DNA of 64,000 bases from Pseudomonadaceae bacterium (GCA_024743175.1 JANSXA010000004.1:186001-250000), one strand, 5' to 3'. Positions 25,470-36,519 are shown, counted from the stretch's first letter. Numbers and translations: made by a program. The notes: generated from the letters alone by a model not told the origin.

Positions 25470-26978
25470 ATGGCACCTTGCGACGTGTTTGTGGTCGAAA
25501 GCTACAGCAGGTTCAGGAGCAGACAGGTGCATCGTCCAGTAGATAGTTTTGACCGCACAGCAACTTTTCATTTGGGCACCGCGGCCTTTTTAATCGCCGC
25601 GACCTTCTTAATCGCCGCGGCGCTGCTGCTGCCGCGGACAGGCTGGGCCGGCCCTGGCGCAGAAACCTACAACGAATTTCTTGAAAAAGAACTGATTTAC
25701 CCTAATCAGGAATGGCAGGACTATGTCACTGAGGTCGGCGAGCGTATTCTGGCGGTCAGCCCTCACGCGGGCCGCAACTACACTTTTGCCGTCACCGATC
25801 AGTCTATGGTGAATGCTTTTGCCACGCCTGACGCCTATATATTTGTGACCCGAGGTATTCTGGCGCACTTCAACAGCGAAGACGAAATGGCCGCGGTCAT
25901 CGGTCACGAAATCGGTCACGTGGTCGGGCAGCATGGTAAACGCAAACTCAGCCGTGCCCGTTTAGGTGAATTGCTTGGCTGGCTGGGTACTTTTGCAACG
26001 GGTACCAGCGCAACGTATGGCCTGGCCAATACCCTGACCCAGGCCTCCCTGGCCGGTTATGGCCGAGAGTATGAGCTGGAGGCGGACGAGTACGGCGCTG
26101 GCTGGCTGGTGGACGCCGGCTATGATCCGCGCGGTTTGCTAAACAGCATTCAAATGCTGCGCGATCATGATGATTTCCAGCGTACCATCAACAACCGCCC
26201 GGCGGTCTATCACGGCATCCTCGGCTCGCACCCTGCCCATGAGAAACGTATCCACGAGCTTGTTGCACAATCTCAGGGTAGCGTGATGGAAGTTCTGGAT
26301 GAGCCTGAGCGTGACTTCTTTGCCATGCTGGAAGGCCTGACCTATGGCGATGAGTCCGCAGCGGGTGTGGTCAAAGATGGCGTTTACTACCATGGGGCTT
26401 TGCGCCTGCTGCTCGAGTTTCCACAAGGCTGGGATGTTCGAGCAACGTCGGTTGAGGTATTCGGAACACCGCCTTCGCCGGGTGACGATGCACAGATCGG
26501 GGTCAAACGGGTGTCTCCGCCGGATGAAACACAGACGCCTGAAGAGTATCTGACCAAAACCTTGCGCCGTGATGATCTGCAGGATGGAGAAGCTATCCAG
26601 GTTGGGCCATACAGTGGCTACTGGGCAGATATTGAAGTGTCTTCAGGCGATGCGCAAAAACGCAAAATTGCCGTTGTTTATAAAGACGGTGGTGTCTACC
26701 TGTTTAACGGTGAATTGGGCAAAAGTGGTGATCCGGAAGTGTTTGAACAGCAGTTCCGCGAGACAGTCATGTCGTTTCGTGCAATGACCGCGGCAGACCT
26801 GCGCGTGATCAATAACCAGAAACTTAAAGTAGTGGTTGCAGAACCCGGACAGACCTATGCTCAGCTGGCCCGCGGCATTCCTTTAAAAAGTCACGGCGAG
26901 GAAACTTTGCGGGTTCTGAATGGACATCACCCCAGAGGTGAACCACGCGCCGGCGACCCTATCAAGCTGGTTGAGTAA
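25470..26978 (+). CDS. M48-family metalloprotease with C-terminal LysM-like region
   Basis: This is an exported zinc protease related to BepA/LoiP, which act on misassembled outer-membrane proteins. It has 502 aa at the ATG used; the hydrophobic signal region is residues about 34-60, so a shorter start is possible (in-frame GTG at 25527). The active site is HEIGH (near residue 147) with the distal Glu in ELEADEYGAGW. A conserved SHPAHEKRI motif follows. The C-terminal part, after residue 300, lacks TPR repeats of BepA and instead ends in a segment (QTYAQLARGIPL...LNG) that looks LysM-like. It ends three bases from convergent mrcA. Confidence 0.87.
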   Translation: MAPCDVFVVESYSRFRSRQVHRPVDSFDRTATFHLGTAAFLIAATFLIAAALLLPRTGWAGPGAETYNEFLEKELIYPNQEWQDYVTEVGERILAVSPHAGRNYTFAVTDQSMVNAFATPDAYIFVTRGILAHFNSEDEMAAVIGHEIGHVVGQHGKRKLSRARLGELLGWLGTFATGTSATYGLANTLTQASLAGYGREYELEADEYGAGWLVDAGYDPRGLLNSIQMLRDHDDFQRTINNRPAVYHGILGSHPAHEKRIHELVAQSQGSVMEVLDEPERDFFAMLEGLTYGDESAAGVVKDGVYYHGALRLLLEFPQGWDVRATSVEVFGTPPSPGDDAQIGVKRVSPPDETQTPEEYLTKTLRRDDLQDGEAIQVGPYSGYWADIEVSSGDAQKRKIAVVYKDGGVYLFNGELGKSGDPEVFEQQFRETVMSFRAMTAADLRVINNQKLKVVVAEPGQTYAQLARGIPLKSHGEETLRVLNGHHPRGEPRAGDPIKLVE

Positions 26979-26980
26979 GC

Positions 26981-29701
26981 CTAAAACAGGTCGATGGCAT
27001 TGATGTCCTCGGGTGGCGCCTGTCCTGGCTGACCATTCTGCCCCGGATTCCGAACTTCGGGTTGGCTGGTCGGCGCAAATTCACTGAGAAAGTACTCAAA
27101 AACAGCGCCACGCTGGCCCGGCGCAGCCACGTCGCCGGTGGTCGGATCAATTTTCATGGTGACCAGGCCAGGCGGTTGATCGGGCGATAACTCTGGCACA
27201 CCTGCCAGGGCATCTTCCATGAAATCGATCCAGATAGGCAGTGGAGTGTTGGAGCCATAAGCCCGTGCTCCCAACGGATCGTGGTTGCTGAAACCCACCC
27301 AGACAGTGGTGACCAACGATAAATTATAGCCGTTGAACCAGGTGTCAGCTGCATCATTGGTAGTGCCGGTTTTGCCTGCCAGATCGTTGCGTTGCAGGCG
27401 ACGGGCGGCCCGCCCTGTGCCGCGTTTGATCACATCCTGCAACATCGAGTTCATGATGTAGGCGTTGCGCTCATCCAGGATTCTGGGTGCCAGCAGCACT
27501 TCGGGTTCCGGCAGCCGAATGGGACCTGCCGCGATTTCTGTCGCAGCTGCATCATCGGTAGATGTATCAGCAGCTTCGCTGTCTGCAGGCTCCGCATCCG
27601 CAGTTTCGCTGGCTTCTTCTTCAGCGGCAACAGAAGGCACATTCTCCATCTCAGCCAGCAGGGCTTCCAGGCTGGCAGGTTCTGATTCCAGCAGGTCAAC
27701 GTCGCTGTCATTTTCAGCCAGCTCTTTGGCCAGTAGTTCTGCCTCGCAGGATTTACACACCGTGGGGTGGTTGGCGCGGATAATTTCATTGCCATCCCCG
27801 TCCCGAATACGGGTGATGATGTGCGGATCCACCAGATAGCCGCCGTTGGCAAAAACCGCATACGCGCGGGCCATTTCAACGGGTGTAACTGCCATGGTGC
27901 CGCCACCGATGGCCAGCTGTGTATTGCGTGGGAAGGTACGGGTATCGAAGCCGAATTTTGCCACATGGTCGATAACGTCACCGGCACCGGCTTTTAACAG
28001 GACGCGCATAGAGACCAGGTTGATGGAGCGATACAGCGCTTCGCGCAGGCGGGTCGGTCCGTTGTAGCGATTGTTGTCGTTGTCTGGCCGATATTGAGAT
28101 TCAAGATTCTCATCGTCAAACACCAATGGTGCGTCCATGAAAATATCTGCAGGCGTGATGCCTTCGGCTATGGCTGCGGAGTAAACCAGCGGCTTGAACC
28201 CGGACCCAGGCTGGCGTGCCGCCTGTAATGCGTGGTTGTACTGGTTGCGGAAGAAATCGTAGCCGCCGACCAGTGACCGCACGGCACCGTTTTTCGGATC
28301 AAGTGAGATAACTGCCCCCTGAACTTCGGGTAATTGAGATAACACCAGCTTGATGCCACCGTCGGCAGTGGCTTTTTCGCGCAACCGTATCTGATCACCG
28401 ACAGCCAGGACACTGGTCAGACTGTCTACCGCCGGCCCGCGTCGGTCGACGTTGATATAGGTGCGGGCCCAGGTACTGTCAGCCAGTTCCACAACGGTCC
28501 TGCGATCCGTGTTGTGCTGCACGATCGCTATTTCATCGTTAACCGCTAAAACCACGGCGGGTTCCATACCACCATATCTATCCTCGGATTGCAGGAAACC
28601 GGCTACTTCATTAGTTAACACCTGCGGGTACTCGCCTGCAGGATCAGCAAGCAGTTCTGGTGCTGCGGCAACCAGCTGGGCCTGCAGTGCCTCCGGTACC
28701 TGTGCCTCTGCTCCGCGATAACCATGTTTTTCATCGTAGTTATGCAGTCCGCGGCGCAGTGCAGCGATGGCCTCAGCCTGCAGATCGCCATCAATGGTGG
28801 TGTCGATTTCGTAACCGCCGGTATACAGATCCGGCAGGAGGACAGCGGCCTGCTGGCGAACCCACTCCGCCGCATATGGGCTGGGTACATCCAGATCACG
28901 GGCGTAAATCTGTGCGGATATAGGTGCATTGCGGGCCGCGTCGTACATCTCGCGGGTGATGGATTCCTGCGCCAGCATGCGTGACAGCACCAGGTTACGG
29001 CGCCTTAACGCTCGCTCGGGACCGTTTATGGGATTGCCTGCTGTTGGTGCCTGGGGAATTCCCGCAAGCATGGCCAGTTGTGCAAGCTCCAGAGTCTGCA
29101 GAGATTTACCGTAATAGGTGCGTGCAGCCGCTTCCGCACCATAAGCACGTTTGCCAAAAGGTACTAAATTTATATAAAGCTCGAGGATTTCATCTTTGCT
29201 CAGCTCCTGCTCAATTTTCAGCGCCAGCAGCATTTCCTTGAACTTTCGCAGGAAGCGTTGTTCCAGGCTGAAAGAAACATTGCGCGCAAGCTGCATGGTG
29301 ATGGTGCTTGCACCACCGCCAAGCTCACCCTCTGTGACAAATGTCCCAACCAATGCCAGGGCATCATTGGTCAGCGATATGAAATCGATACCGCTATGCT
29401 CATAGAAGCGTTTGTCTTCAGTATCCAGAAGCGCATTGATGAAGTGTTGGGGGACTTGGTCTAAGGTTATGGGAATGAGACGGCGTTCACCAAACTCGGC
29501 CAGCAACGCGCTGTTTTTTGCGTAGATGCGCAGAGGGGTTTCAAGCTTTACGTTACGGTACGTTTCAGGTTTGGGTATCTGTGGATCCAAATAAAGATAG
29601 GTCCCCGCTAGACTGAGGACTGCGGCACATAAACCTGCGAGGGTGAGCCACATAATAGTCTGCAGGACTGAGCTTGATTTTTGTGTCAGGTATTTTGTCA
29701 A
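26981..29701 (-). CDS. mrcA: Penicillin-binding protein 1A (bifunctional)
   Basis: This class A PBP polymerises glycan strands and crosslinks peptides in the periplasm. It has 906 aa, slightly longer than the usual 800-850. An N-terminal membrane helix (about residues 15-38) is followed by the GT51 transglycosylase (EDKRFYEHSG at about residue 97, GGGASTITMQLARN, and later motifs), an OB-like domain, and the transpeptidase with SGFK (about residue 500), SIN and KTGTTND (about residue 780). Between SIN and KTG is an acidic Ala/Glu/Ser/Asp-rich insertion (about residues 650-726). It is divergent from the pilM operon, as in pseudomonads. Confidence 0.95.
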   Translation of the reverse strand: MTKYLTQKSSSVLQTIMWLTLAGLCAAVLSLAGTYLYLDPQIPKPETYRNVKLETPLRIYAKNSALLAEFGERRLIPITLDQVPQHFINALLDTEDKRFYEHSGIDFISLTNDALALVGTFVTEGELGGGASTITMQLARNVSFSLEQRFLRKFKEMLLALKIEQELSKDEILELYINLVPFGKRAYGAEAAARTYYGKSLQTLELAQLAMLAGIPQAPTAGNPINGPERALRRRNLVLSRMLAQESITREMYDAARNAPISAQIYARDLDVPSPYAAEWVRQQAAVLLPDLYTGGYEIDTTIDGDLQAEAIAALRRGLHNYDEKHGYRGAEAQVPEALQAQLVAAAPELLADPAGEYPQVLTNEVAGFLQSEDRYGGMEPAVVLAVNDEIAIVQHNTDRRTVVELADSTWARTYINVDRRGPAVDSLTSVLAVGDQIRLREKATADGGIKLVLSQLPEVQGAVISLDPKNGAVRSLVGGYDFFRNQYNHALQAARQPGSGFKPLVYSAAIAEGITPADIFMDAPLVFDDENLESQYRPDNDNNRYNGPTRLREALYRSINLVSMRVLLKAGAGDVIDHVAKFGFDTRTFPRNTQLAIGGGTMAVTPVEMARAYAVFANGGYLVDPHIITRIRDGDGNEIIRANHPTVCKSCEAELLAKELAENDSDVDLLESEPASLEALLAEMENVPSVAAEEEASETADAEPADSEAADTSTDDAAATEIAAGPIRLPEPEVLLAPRILDERNAYIMNSMLQDVIKRGTGRAARRLQRNDLAGKTGTTNDAADTWFNGYNLSLVTTVWVGFSNHDPLGARAYGSNTPLPIWIDFMEDALAGVPELSPDQPPGLVTMKIDPTTGDVAAPGQRGAVFEYFLSEFAPTSQPEVRNPGQNGQPGQAPPEDINAIDLF

Positions 29702-29809
29702 GTTGCAAAGCTTGTAAACGAAAGGGAAATTCTAACTACATGTCGGACATAAGGCAGACACAAATTAACCTCAATTTTGAGTGGGAGTGCGAGCAAAATA
29801 GGCTAGGCG

Positions 29810-29838
29810 TTGATTGCTCTAAAGTCGAGTCTGTTATT
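29810..29838 (+). promoter_or_regulatory. Possible sigma-70 promoter of pilMNOPQ
   Basis: TTGATT (29810-29815) and GTTATT (29833-29838) are 17 bp apart, 58 bp before the pilM start. The match is modest, and other spacings can be found in this AT-rich 194-bp gap, which must also hold the mrcA promoter on the other strand. Confidence 0.3.
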
Positions 29839-29844
29839 TAATGA

Positions 29845-30956
<1,112 letters not shown>

Positions 30957-30957
<1 letters not shown>

Positions 30958-31535
30958 TGGCGAATATTAACTTACTGCCATGGCGTGAATGGGAGCGCGA
31001 GCGCAAACAGAAAGAGTTTCTGACTCAACTGGGTGCGGTGCTTCTGGTAGGCGTTTTGATGGTGTTTGGTGCAGGTGTATATCTCGATAACGAGATTGAA
31101 GGCCAGCAGGGTCGCAATACGTTCTTAGCTGGGAAGATTAAAATTCTGGATGAGAAAATCGCCGAGATACAGATGTTGCGCAAGCAACGTGAAGATCTGC
31201 TGGCGCGTATGCGGGTCATCAATGAATTGCAGGGTAACCGGCCGGTTATTGTGCGAGTCTTCGATGAGGTGGTGCAAACCCTTGCAAAAGGCGTGCATTA
31301 CCAGAAGCTGCAGTATGAAGGAAATATGCTGTCTGTTGCCGGCGTTGCGGAATCTAACAATAGGATTTCGGCTCTGATGCGAAATCTTGATAGTTCAGAC
31401 TGGTTCACCCAGCCGAATCTAAAGAGCATTAAAGAAGATCCGCAAAACTCTGACTACGGTGAGCAGGCCTCGACATTTGATTTGAGTTTTCTGCAAACCA
31501 ATCCGAAGCAGAGCACTGAAGAGGAGAACCTCTAA
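30957..31535 (+). CDS. pilN: Type IV pilus alignment protein PilN
   Basis: This bitopic inner-membrane protein has 192 aa. The cytoplasmic N-terminal INLLPWREWERERKQKEF motif binds PilM; one transmembrane helix (about residues 24-44) and a periplasmic ferredoxin-like domain that pairs with PilO follow. The ATG at 30957 is preceded by GAGGAG and overlaps the pilM stop; an upstream in-frame start at 30927 lies inside pilM and adds ten unrelated residues. Confidence 0.95.
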
Positions 31536-32146
31536 TGGCTATGCAGGATACCCTTAAGCAGATTCAATCCATTGATTTCAATGAGCTCGATATTAACAAT
31601 ATCGGTTCCTGGCCCGGTGTGGTTAAAGCCATCTTCATGGCCATCCTGTTTGCCCTGGTGTTGGGTGTCGGCTATTACTGGCACGTCACAGACAAACAGA
31701 AAAATCTCGAAATCGAACAGGCAAAAGAAGTCGACCTGCGTGAAGAGTATGTAGACAAGGCAGCCCTTGCAGCTAATCTGGACGCACTGCGGATCCAGAA
31801 GCGTGAAATGGAAGATGCGTTTGGTGCTTTGTTACGGCAGTTGCCCAGTGACACAGAAGTGCCCGGGCTGCTCGAGGACATTACGCGTACGGCAATCGAC
31901 AACGAGCTGACAATCGAGAGTATTGATCTCGAGCCTGAGGTACGTACCGAATTTTATATTGAGCTACCCATCGCCATTGTTGTTGAAGGGGATTATCACA
32001 AGCTTGGTTCGTTTGTCAGCGGGGTTGCAAACCTGTCACGGATTGTGACGCTACACGACTTTCAGATTAATCCCATTCGCGACAACTTAGGATTGCGTAT
32101 GGAGATCACCGCCAAGACTTATCGTTATCTAGAGGAGGCGGGTTAA
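31535..32146 (+). CDS. pilO: Type IV pilus alignment protein PilO
   Basis: This bitopic protein of 203 aa has a short cytoplasmic N-terminus, one membrane helix (about residues 30-52), a coiled coil and a periplasmic ferredoxin-like core with AIVVEGDYHKLGSFVSGVANLSRIV, typical of PilO. It forms heterodimers with PilN and links the inner-membrane platform to PilP. Overlapping stop/start junctions with pilN and pilP show a single transcript. Confidence 0.95.
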   Translation: MAMQDTLKQIQSIDFNELDINNIGSWPGVVKAIFMAILFALVLGVGYYWHVTDKQKNLEIEQAKEVDLREEYVDKAALAANLDALRIQKREMEDAFGALLRQLPSDTEVPGLLEDITRTAIDNELTIESIDLEPEVRTEFYIELPIAIVVEGDYHKLGSFVSGVANLSRIVTLHDFQINPIRDNLGLRMEITAKTYRYLEEAG

Positions 32147-32673
32147 TGCGAGCGCCTGGGATATTGATGAGCGCATTTGTTCTGGTCATGTTGGGTGGCT
32201 GTAGCCCGGACATGGATTATGCCGATCTGAATGCGTTTATGGACGAAGTGGATGCACGCCCGAAAGGCCGTGTGGAGCCATTACCACCAATTGAAACATT
32301 CAAACCGTTTAAGTATCTGGCCAGTAACAAGCGCAGTCCGTTTGATCCGCCGGTTGTGTTAAAGCAGGTTGATCGCCAGGATGGGCCAAAGGTCACACCT
32401 GATTTCAACCGGGTGAAACAATTTCTTGAGCAATACACCATCGGCCGCCTGGCTATGGTGGGCACGCTGGCTCAAGGCCCTGTCAAATACGCTTTGATCC
32501 AAGATGGTGACGGTGGAGTGCATCGGGTGCAGCCTGGTGATTTTATGGGTACCGATCACGGACGCATTCTGGCAGTGAACGATACCGGCATTGAGTTGAT
32601 AGAAATTGTTCCTGACGGGACCGGTGGTTGGGTAGAGCGAGAGCGAACCGTTTCGCTGGCGGGTGGAGCATAA
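32146..32673 (+). CDS. pilP: Type IV pilus lipoprotein PilP
   Basis: This 175-aa inner-membrane lipoprotein has a signal sequence ending in LGGC with the lipidated Cys at residue 19. After an extended linker with SPFDPP, the C-terminal HR domain (GTLAQGPVKYALIQDGDGGVHRVQPGDFMGTDHGRI) contacts the N0 domain of PilQ. It connects the PilMNO inner-membrane complex to the secretin. The start overlaps the pilO stop. Confidence 0.95.
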   Translation: MRAPGILMSAFVLVMLGGCSPDMDYADLNAFMDEVDARPKGRVEPLPPIETFKPFKYLASNKRSPFDPPVVLKQVDRQDGPKVTPDFNRVKQFLEQYTIGRLAMVGTLAQGPVKYALIQDGDGGVHRVQPGDFMGTDHGRILAVNDTGIELIEIVPDGTGGWVERERTVSLAGGA

Positions 32674-32676
32674 AGG

Positions 32677-34791
32677 ATGAAGATGATGTTTAAGAATTTA
32701 ACTGGATGGACAAGCCGAGTCATTCCACTGTGTATAGCTGCAGCGATAAGCGTGGCAGCTACGCAGAGCTGGGCTGTGACGATGGAGAACATCGACTTCT
32801 CCTCATTACCTGGTGATCGTACTGAAATACGCATGGAATTTGACGGTACACCGCCAGATCCCAAAGGTTACACCATTGAGCAACCTGCACGCATCGTGCT
32901 GGATCTGCCAGGTGTGGTCAGCTCGCTTGATGAAAAACATCACAACCTCGGTATTGGTAACGCGCGACGTGTGTCGGTGGTAAGTACCAAAGACCGCACC
33001 CGTGCGATAGTGAATCTGACACAACTGGTGAGCTACGAAACCAGTGTGCAGGGTAATATTCTGTACCTGACCGTCGGTACAGCAAGCTCCGGCCAGCCAA
33101 GCAACACGCAAACGATGGACGTTGCTGATGACAGTCGTCCGGCACCAACCTCCATGCGTGGTTCCACAATTGAAAATGTCGATTTTCGCCGCGGTGAAGG
33201 TGGTGAAGGTCGCATTGTACTGACCCTCAGCAACCCGAAAGCACCCATCAACGTTTCAGGTGATGCTGGACGCATTCGTGTCGAAGTTCGCAACACCAAT
33301 CTGCCAACAGAATTGCGTCGTCGCCTCGACGTCACCGATTTTGCGACGCCTGTGCAAATCATTGATGCACTGCAGGAAGGTGACAACACTGTTTTCACCA
33401 TTGCAGCGACGGGTAATTACGACTATCTGGCGTATCAAGCGGATAACACCATGTCGATTGACGTCACGCCAATGACTGAAGAAGAGCTGGATCAACGTGA
33501 TGACATCTTCAAATACACCGGCGAAAAGCTTTCGCTGAACTTCCAGGACATCGAAGTACGTTCTGTACTGCAGCTGATTGCAGACTTCACCGACTTGAAT
33601 CTGGTGGCTTCAGACACTGTCAGCGGTCGCATAACCCTGCGTCTGAAGAACGTTCCCTGGGATCAGGCTCTGGAGCTTATCCTGAAAACCAAAGGTCTGG
33701 ATCAGCGTCAGGTGGGTAACGTCCTGTTGGTTGCACCTGCTGCGGAGATTGCCGCGCGTGAAAAGCTCGAGCTGGAAAACCAGAAGCAGATTTCTGAACT
33801 GGCACCGCTGCGCACCGACTTCATACAAATTCGATACGCTTCAGCATCTGAATTGTTTAACTTGTTCAACGGCGGTGGCGCCCAAGGCCAGACCATGTTG
33901 TCTGAGCGAGGTAGCGTGATTGTTGATGAACGTACAAACGCGATTATTCTCACCGACACCGCAGATCGTCTGGAAGAATTTCGACGCGTTATTGCGCAGT
34001 TAGACGTTCCAGTACGCCAGGTGCTGATCGAGGCGCGAATTGTGACTGCAAATGCCAACTTTGCCGAGCAGATGGGTATTGCCTGGGGTGGCGGTGGTAT
34101 CAACCAGAATGGCGATACGTCTGTGCGGTATGGTGGTTCGCTGGAGACCCTGGTAGAGCTGGGAAACATTCTGACAGACGGTAGCGGTGACATTACGTCT
34201 CCTGGCGACCTGGTTGTTGACCTGGGTGTGGCTCAGGCCGGCGCCTCCAGTATTGGTCTGGGTATCACCCGGGCTGGTTATCTGGTTGACCTTGAGCTGT
34301 CCGCTCTTGCGACAGATGGTCACGCTGAAGTTGTGGCCCGTCCGAAGGTCATTACTGCAGACAAGAGCCCTGCTGTGATTGAGTCTGGTGTTGAAATTCC
34401 ATACCAGGAAGCGACCAGTAGTGGTGCAACCTCTACCTCTTTCAAAGACGCTGTGTTGTCGTTGGAAGTTACTCCGCAGATCACACCTGATGATCGCATC
34501 ATCATGCAGTTGAATGTGAAGCAGGATACAGTCGGTACGGTTTTCAACGGTGTGCCTTCAATTAACACCAACGAAATTCAAACCGAGGTTTTAGTCGACA
34601 ATGGTCAGACGGTTGTATTGGGCGGAATTTTCCAGACCGATAAAAACGTTTCAACCACGAAGACGCCTTTCTTAGGTGACATCCCTTACGTTGGACGGTT
34701 ATTCAAGCGCACAGTTGAGCGTGATGACAAGCAGGAGCTGTTGATCTTCATCACTCCGCGCATCATCTCGGACGCCCTCACTGATCGGTAA
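32677..34791 (+). CDS. pilQ: Type IV pilus secretin PilQ
   Basis: This is the outer-membrane channel through which the pilus passes. It has 704 aa. A signal sequence (to about residue 30) leads to two AMIN domains (about 35-130 and 150-265) that bind peptidoglycan, an N0/STN domain (about 285-360), an N1 domain (about 375-450) and the secretin core with VPRPKV-type (VARPKVITADK), VPVR-like and VEREDKQELLIFITPRI elements. GGAG lies eight bases before the chosen ATG. A perfect terminator follows the gene, just before aroK. Confidence 0.96.
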   Translation: MKMMFKNLTGWTSRVIPLCIAAAISVAATQSWAVTMENIDFSSLPGDRTEIRMEFDGTPPDPKGYTIEQPARIVLDLPGVVSSLDEKHHNLGIGNARRVSVVSTKDRTRAIVNLTQLVSYETSVQGNILYLTVGTASSGQPSNTQTMDVADDSRPAPTSMRGSTIENVDFRRGEGGEGRIVLTLSNPKAPINVSGDAGRIRVEVRNTNLPTELRRRLDVTDFATPVQIIDALQEGDNTVFTIAATGNYDYLAYQADNTMSIDVTPMTEEELDQRDDIFKYTGEKLSLNFQDIEVRSVLQLIADFTDLNLVASDTVSGRITLRLKNVPWDQALELILKTKGLDQRQVGNVLLVAPAAEIAAREKLELENQKQISELAPLRTDFIQIRYASASELFNLFNGGGAQGQTMLSERGSVIVDERTNAIILTDTADRLEEFRRVIAQLDVPVRQVLIEARIVTANANFAEQMGIAWGGGGINQNGDTSVRYGGSLETLVELGNILTDGSGDITSPGDLVVDLGVAQAGASSIGLGITRAGYLVDLELSALATDGHAEVVARPKVITADKSPAVIESGVEIPYQEATSSGATSTSFKDAVLSLEVTPQITPDDRIIMQLNVKQDTVGTVFNGVPSINTNEIQTEVLVDNGQTVVLGGIFQTDKNVSTTKTPFLGDIPYVGRLFKRTVERDDKQELLIFITPRIISDALTDR

Positions 34792-34856
34792 AGAGACTGA
34801 CAGGTAAGCGACGGACCGTTAAACGACTGCGCGATAACCGCGCAACGGTGTACACT

Positions 34857-34885
34857 AAACGGCGCCCCTTAGGCGCCGTTTTTTT
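34857..34885 (+). terminator. Rho-independent terminator between pilQ and aroK
   Basis: A perfect ten-base stem (34857-34866 with 34872-34881) with a five-base loop is followed by a T-run ending at 34885. The next base is the A of the aroK ATG. It should end the pilMNOPQ transcript, but it also occupies the whole space where the aroK ribosome site would lie. Confidence 0.92.
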
Positions 34886-35413
34886 ATGACACAAAAAAAT
34901 ATATTTCTGGTTGGATTAATGGCCGTTGGCAAGTCAACGGTGGGTAGAACCCTGGCTGAAACCCTAGAGATGCCGTTTTATGATTCTGATGCGGAAATCG
35001 AATTGCGCGCGGGTGCTGAAGTCTCCTGGATATTTGATGTGGAAGGCGAAAAGGGTTTCCGCGATCGCGAAGAGCACGTAATTGATGAGCTCTCGCAAAT
35101 GCGGGGTGTTGTGCTGGCGACGGGCGGTGGTGCGGTAAAACGTGCGGCGAATCGACAGCACCTTGCGGCACGCGGCATAGTTATTCATCTGGATTGTCCT
35201 CTGCGTCGCTTGTTAGCGCGCACCCGCAATGATAAGAAGCGGCCGTTATTGCAGGGTGATAACCCAGAAGAAATTCTGACGAAGCTGGTACGCGAGCGGG
35301 CACCATTGTATGACGAGATATCCGATTATCGGTTTATATCCGATGAGCAAAGCGTGAAAAGCCTCGTGCAGAAAATTGTTACGCAGTTGCGTGCAGACCA
35401 CCGTATTGAATAG
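34886..35413 (+). CDS. aroK: Shikimate kinase
   Basis: This enzyme phosphorylates shikimate on the chorismate route. It has 175 aa. The Walker A motif GLMAVGKST lies at residues 10-18; shikimate-binding residues lie in DSDAEIE, FRDRE and ATGGG(A); the lid region includes RNDKKRPLL. The start by homology is the ATG that follows directly on the terminator T-run; the hairpin region carries no standard ribosome site. The gene is 17 bp from aroB and is probably cotranscribed with it. Confidence 0.96.
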   Translation: MTQKNIFLVGLMAVGKSTVGRTLAETLEMPFYDSDAEIELRAGAEVSWIFDVEGEKGFRDREEHVIDELSQMRGVVLATGGGAVKRAANRQHLAARGIVIHLDCPLRRLLARTRNDKKRPLLQGDNPEEILTKLVRERAPLYDEISDYRFISDEQSVKSLVQKIVTQLRADHRIE

Positions 35414-35430
35414 ACAGGTAAAACAATAAA

Positions 35431-36519
35431 GTGCACACGGTAAGAGTTGAACTGGGTCAGCGCAGTTATCCGATAGCAATCGGTGAACAACTGTTGCAGC
35501 CGGAGCAATTGCAGGTTTTTTTGCAGGACATCGTAAAAAGCCGTCAGGTTGTGGTGTTTACCAACGAAACCCTTAATCAGCTGTATGGTGGGCAGGTGCG
35601 CAAGGCTCTGGCAGGCCGACAGATCGATACGTTTGTGATGGGTGATGGTGAGCAGTTCAAGAGCCTGCAGACCTATCAGGCCGCGATGGATTTCCTCATG
35701 CAGCATCGGCATAACCGCACCACCTGCCTGATTGCACTGGGCGGCGGCGTCGTCGGTGATCTGACCGGATTTGTGGCAGCAACTTTTCAGCGCGGGGTAG
35801 ACTTTGTGGCTATTCCTACCACGCTTCTTGCTCAGGTTGACTCTTCAGTGGGCGGCAAAACCGCGGTTAACCATCCTGCCGGAAAAAACATGATTGGTGC
35901 TTTTTATCAGCCTAAGGCGGTGGTGATCGACAGCAGTGTATTGAGTACCCTGCCGGCCAGAGAATACGCTGCAGGCCTTGCTGAAGTGGTCAAATACGGT
36001 GTCATTGCCGACGCCGATTTTTTTGCCTGGCTGGAAAATAACATAACACCTCTGCAGCAACGTTCTGCTGATGCTCTGGCCCACGTCATCCAGCGATCGT
36101 GTGAAATAAAAGCCGACGTTGTCGCACGGGACGAGCGTGAAGGCGGTGTGCGCGCGATACTGAATTTTGGACATACCTTCGGACATGCCATAGAGAACCT
36201 GGCCGGTTACGGCACCTGGTTACACGGCGAGGCTGTCTCCATCGGTATGGTTATGGCTGCCCGATTTTCGCAGAAAGTGTGCAATTTGCCGCAGGAGCAG
36301 ACGCAGCGGTTGAGCGCCTTGTTGGCGGCATTTGATCTGCCGATCAGCCTTTCTGAACCGGCATCGGTTACTGATATGTTGAATGCCATGGGTATGGATA
36401 AAAAGGCTGCAGATGGCAGGCTGCGTTTTGTGTTGAGTGCGCAGATCGGCTCTGCATGGGTAACAGACAGCTTTGCAGCGGACCAACTTGAAGATGTACT
36501 CAATGAGTTCTGCAGCTAA
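35431..36519 (+). CDS. aroB: 3-dehydroquinate synthase
   Basis: This NAD- and metal-dependent enzyme makes 3-dehydroquinate, the second shikimate-pathway intermediate. It has 362 aa. ALGGGVVGDLTGFVAA is the nucleotide-binding stretch; the metal ligands lie in AEVVKYG, LNFGHTFGHAIE and LHGEAVSIGM. The start is GTG at 35431. The order aroK-aroB-damX is usual in gammaproteobacteria. Confidence 0.97.
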   Translation: MHTVRVELGQRSYPIAIGEQLLQPEQLQVFLQDIVKSRQVVVFTNETLNQLYGGQVRKALAGRQIDTFVMGDGEQFKSLQTYQAAMDFLMQHRHNRTTCLIALGGGVVGDLTGFVAATFQRGVDFVAIPTTLLAQVDSSVGGKTAVNHPAGKNMIGAFYQPKAVVIDSSVLSTLPAREYAAGLAEVVKYGVIADADFFAWLENNITPLQQRSADALAHVIQRSCEIKADVVARDEREGGVRAILNFGHTFGHAIENLAGYGTWLHGEAVSIGMVMAARFSQKVCNLPQEQTQRLSALLAAFDLPISLSEPASVTDMLNAMGMDKKAADGRLRFVLSAQIGSAWVTDSFAADQLEDVLNEFCS

